Shown here in pieces: positions 5,313 to 7,453 of a stretch of DNA of 7,453 nt. Position 1 is the stretch's first letter. Each line of letters starts with the position of its first letter. Where the stretch lies: NCBI GenBank assembly GCA_030044475.1, contig JASHVP010000200.1, positions 1 through 7,453 on the forward strand, given 5' to 3'. A program made the position numbers and the translations under genes. This DNA comes from Thermoplasmata archaeon (GTDB lineage: Archaea > Thermoplasmatota > Thermoplasmata > Lutacidiplasmatales > UBA184). The notes under the pieces were generated by a model. The model saw nothing but the letters and a program-made list of their open reading frames with translations. It searched no databases and was not told where the DNA came from.

Positions 5313-7229
5313 GTGTCCGACGGCGCCCGGATCACGATCGTCGTCCCGGACGGGCGACGCCTCGAGGTGCCGGTGGGCACTCCGGTCGGAGAGGCCCTCC
5401 GTGACTCGGACCCGTCCCGGAGGGGAGAGGTCCTCGCGGCGCTCGTCGACGGGAGGCCGGTCGACCTCGCGTTCCCGATCGAGCGCGAGGCGACCGTCGC
5501 GCCGCTGACGTTCGACGACCGGGCCGGACGGGACATCCTGCAGCACTCCTCCGCGCACCTGGTCGCCAAAGCGCTCACCGAGGTCGTCCCCGGGGCGCTC
5601 CCCACCGTCGGACCGCCGACCGAGGACGGGTTCTTCTACGACTTCGACGTGCGACCGCTCACCCCCACCGACCTGGATGCGGTGCGGCAGGCGATGGAGA
5701 CGTCCGTCCGCCGGGCGGAACCGTTCCGCCGCCGCGAGCTGAGTCGGAGCGACGCCGAGGCGCTGTTCGCCGGGAACCCGTACAAGCTCCGGTACATCGC
5801 CGAGGTCCCCCCGGGGGAGACGGTCTCGGTGTACGACACGGGGTCGTTCACCGACCTTTGCCGCGGGCCGCACGTTCCCGACACCGGATGGCTGGCCGCC
5901 GTGCACATCCTCGGGTTCTCGGCGATCGCGCCCCCGAGCGAGGGCGCTCGGCCGCTCCAGCGCATCCGGGGGATCGGCTTCCCGACCCGCGAAGGGCTCC
6001 ACTCGTACCTGAAGCTCCGCGCCGAGGCCGAGGCCCGCGACCATCGGGTGCTCGGCCCGAAGCTCGGCCTGTTCACGTTCGTCGACGAGGCACCGGGGTG
6101 CCCGCTCTGGATGCCGAACGGGATGGTGGTGGTTCGGGAGCTGGAGCGGTTCGTGACCGAGCACCTCCGGGAGGCGGGGTACAGCGAGGTGCGCACCCCG
6201 ATGCTGTTCGCCCAGTCGATCTACGAGACCAGCGGGCACTGGGACCACTACCGCGACGACATGTTCCTCACGGTCTCGGAGGGGCGGACCTTCGGCTGGA
6301 AGCCGATGAACTGCCCGGGGTCGATGCTAATCTTCCGGGCGCGGGCGCGCAGCTACCGGGAGCTCCCGATGCGGCTCGCCGAGTTCGCCCCCCTCCACCG
6401 GGCCGAGGCGAGCGGGACCCTCCACGGGCTGACCCGGGTGCGCGAGTTCGTCCAGGACGACGCCCACCTGTTCGTCACCGAGGACCAGGTCGAGGGGGAG
6501 GTGAAGACCCTCCTCGACTGGATCGGCCGCGCGTTCACGACGTTCCGGCTCACATGGACGTACGAGCTCTCCACCCGCCCGGAGAAGTTCCTCGGGGAGC
6601 GGGAGGCGTGGGACCGGGCCGAGGCGACGCTCGAGCGGGTCCTCCGGGCCTCGGGGGTGCCGTTCCGGGTCTCGCCGGGCGAGGGCGCGTTCTACGGCCC
6701 GAAGATCGACATCCACATCCAGGACAGCCTCGGGCGGAAGTGGCAGACCGGCACCATCCAGCTCGACTCCCAGCAGCCGGCGCGGTTCGGGCTGCAGTAC
6801 CAAGGGCCGGACGGCCAGCTGCACACCCCGATCGTGATCCATCGGACGATCCTCGGCAGCTGGGAGCGATTCTTCGGGGTCGTCCTCGAGCACACGGGGG
6901 GGCGACTGCCCCCGTGGCTCAGTCCGGTCCAGGTCCGGGTCCTTCCCGTCACCGACGGCCACGGCGCCGCCGCACGGGCGCTCGTCGACGAGCTGACCGA
7001 GGACGGGGTGCGCGCCGAGGTCTCGGAGAGCACGGAGTCGATCGGGAAGCGCGTGCGGTCGGCCGAGATCGACCGGATCCCGTACGTGGGGGTGCTCGGG
7101 GACCGGGAGGTCGCCGAAGGGACCGTCTCGCTGCGCCGGAGAGGGGTCCGCGACAACTCCACGCTCTCCCGAGCGGAGTTCCGCGGCCTCGTTCGGGATC
7201 GGGTCCGCCGGCGCGAGTTCGACCCGTAG
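5313..7229 (+). CDS. thrS: Threonyl-tRNA synthetase, bacterial-type domain layout
   Basis: It attaches threonine to tRNA-Thr and edits mischarged Ser-tRNA-Thr in the cytoplasm. The frame is open back to an ATG at 5214, but that ATG lies inside the C/D sRNA. The GTG at 5313 has GGAGGAGG before it and gives 638 residues, close to E. coli ThrRS (642). Domains in this numbering: TGS about 1-65 (ITIVVPDGRRLEVPVGTPVG); N2 editing domain with HSSAH (His78, His82) and CRGPH (Cys183, His187); class II core with motif 2-like LHGLTRVREFVQDDAHLF and motif 3-like VIHRTILGSWERFFG; zinc ligands Cys334 in KPMNCPGS, His385 in DDAHLF and His510 in VIHRT; anticodon-binding domain from about 535 (SPVQVRVLPVTDGHG) with SIGKRVRSAE. 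Cys334 and His385 fall on the E. coli numbers, supporting the start. All key residues are present, so the enzyme should be active. Many archaea instead carry a ThrRS with a different, DTD-like editing domain, so the layout suggests bacterial ancestry. Confidence 0.97.
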   Translation: MSDGARITIVVPDGRRLEVPVGTPVGEALRDSDPSRRGEVLAALVDGRPVDLAFPIEREATVAPLTFDDRAGRDILQHSSAHLVAKALTEVVPGALPTVGPPTEDGFFYDFDVRPLTPTDLDAVRQAMETSVRRAEPFRRRELSRSDAEALFAGNPYKLRYIAEVPPGETVSVYDTGSFTDLCRGPHVPDTGWLAAVHILGFSAIAPPSEGARPLQRIRGIGFPTREGLHSYLKLRAEAEARDHRVLGPKLGLFTFVDEAPGCPLWMPNGMVVVRELERFVTEHLREAGYSEVRTPMLFAQSIYETSGHWDHYRDDMFLTVSEGRTFGWKPMNCPGSMLIFRARARSYRELPMRLAEFAPLHRAEASGTLHGLTRVREFVQDDAHLFVTEDQVEGEVKTLLDWIGRAFTTFRLTWTYELSTRPEKFLGEREAWDRAEATLERVLRASGVPFRVSPGEGAFYGPKIDIHIQDSLGRKWQTGTIQLDSQQPARFGLQYQGPDGQLHTPIVIHRTILGSWERFFGVVLEHTGGRLPPWLSPVQVRVLPVTDGHGAAARALVDELTEDGVRAEVSESTESIGKRVRSAEIDRIPYVGVLGDREVAEGTVSLRRRGVRDNSTLSRAEFRGLVRDRVRRREFDP

Positions 7230-7237
7230 CGGCGGCC

Positions 7238-7432
7238 CTACGACCGGGCGCGCTGGACCTTGCGCGCCTCGATCCGGGCGGAGAGGTACAGCGACTCCAC
7301 CTGCGCGGTGTCGACCTGGTGCTCGGCCCGCAGGTGCTCCCGGAGCCGGGAGAGGTCGACCGGGGCGCTGCAGATCTTGCACGGGATCCGCGCCCGCCGG
7401 CTCGACGAGTCGGCCGCCCCCCCGGACTGCAC
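7238..7432 (-). CDS. Small C2H2-like zinc-finger protein (start uncertain, may extend past window)
   Basis: A 64-residue protein from GTG at 7432-7430, with GGAG about 10 nt upstream on the minus strand. The frame has no stop before the window edge, so a longer form is possible. It contains CKIC (Cys18, Cys21) and, 11 residues later, His33 and His38 in LREHLRAEH, a C-x2-C-x11-H-x4-H zinc-finger pattern. A basic C-terminal helix (YLSARIEARKVQRARS) follows. Such single-finger proteins are common in archaea and are thought to bind nucleic acid or protein, but the specific role is unknown. It converges on thrS with only 8 nt between the stop codons. Confidence 0.7.
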   Translation of the reverse strand: MQSGGAADSSSRRARIPCKICSAPVDLSRLREHLRAEHQVDTAQVESLYLSARIEARKVQRARS

Positions 7433-7453
7433 GGTCGGCGTTCTCCGGTCCCA

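Noticed and set aside
5109..6248. Long minus-strand open frame antisense to thrS
   Set aside because: It is an antisense shadow in high-GC coding DNA; the sense frame has all ThrRS motifs.
6327..7382. Minus-strand open frame spanning the thrS 3' half and the zinc-finger region
   Set aside because: It is Pro/Arg-rich shadow translation in conflict with both thrS and the zinc-finger frame.

Overview
The window looks like a stretch of a very GC-rich archaeal chromosome, probably a Thermoplasmatota-type lineage; that placement is inferred. The archaeal evidence is: an RNase P RNA on the minus strand with a TATA-like box about 26 nt upstream of its predicted 5' end; a textbook archaeal box C/D sRNA with C, D', C' and D boxes and a 10-bp terminal stem; an archaeal-style nucleotidyltransferase/HEPN pair; and a HisA-related protein of the kind known from archaea. 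No tRNA, CRISPR array, insertion sequence or phage gene was seen. The high GC makes many long antisense and out-of-frame open frames, which were discarded.

Layout. Positions 3-1472 (+) are the 3' end of a large secreted or surface protein built from tandem Ig-like repeats of about 105-112 residues, each with a conserved cysteine pair. A long perfect palindrome (1481-1504) follows. Positions 1562-2587 (+) encode a squalene-cyclase-like alpha/alpha-barrel protein of unknown function. It converges with a two-gene minus-strand operon: a winged-helix/minimal nucleotidyltransferase (3169-3903) whose stop overlaps the GTG start of a HEPN-domain protein (2705-3172). An AT-rich 17-bp inverted repeat (3920-3936) lies just upstream of the operon and is a candidate operator/promoter.

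Upstream of that operon on the same strand is the RNase P RNA gene (3996-4307, minus). Diverging from it is a HisA-like TIM-barrel gene (4376-5149, +) that lacks the HisA catalytic Asp. A palindromic CTATAG lies between the two and could act as TATA element in both directions. Between the HisA-like gene and thrS is a box C/D sRNA (5166-5236, +). It covers the most upstream possible ATG of the threonyl-tRNA synthetase frame. The real thrS start is therefore very likely the GTG at 5313, which gives a 638-residue enzyme with near-E. coli residue numbering at the zinc and editing sites. thrS (5313-7229) converges, with an 8-nt gap, on a small C2H2-like zinc-finger gene (7238-7432, minus) that may extend past the window edge.

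Functionally, positions 3996-7229 concentrate translation and RNA-processing functions (tRNA 5' maturation, guided RNA 2'-O-methylation, tRNA charging). The remaining genes are accessory. The most rewarding item is the C/D sRNA, which protein-only annotation would miss and which changes the thrS gene model.
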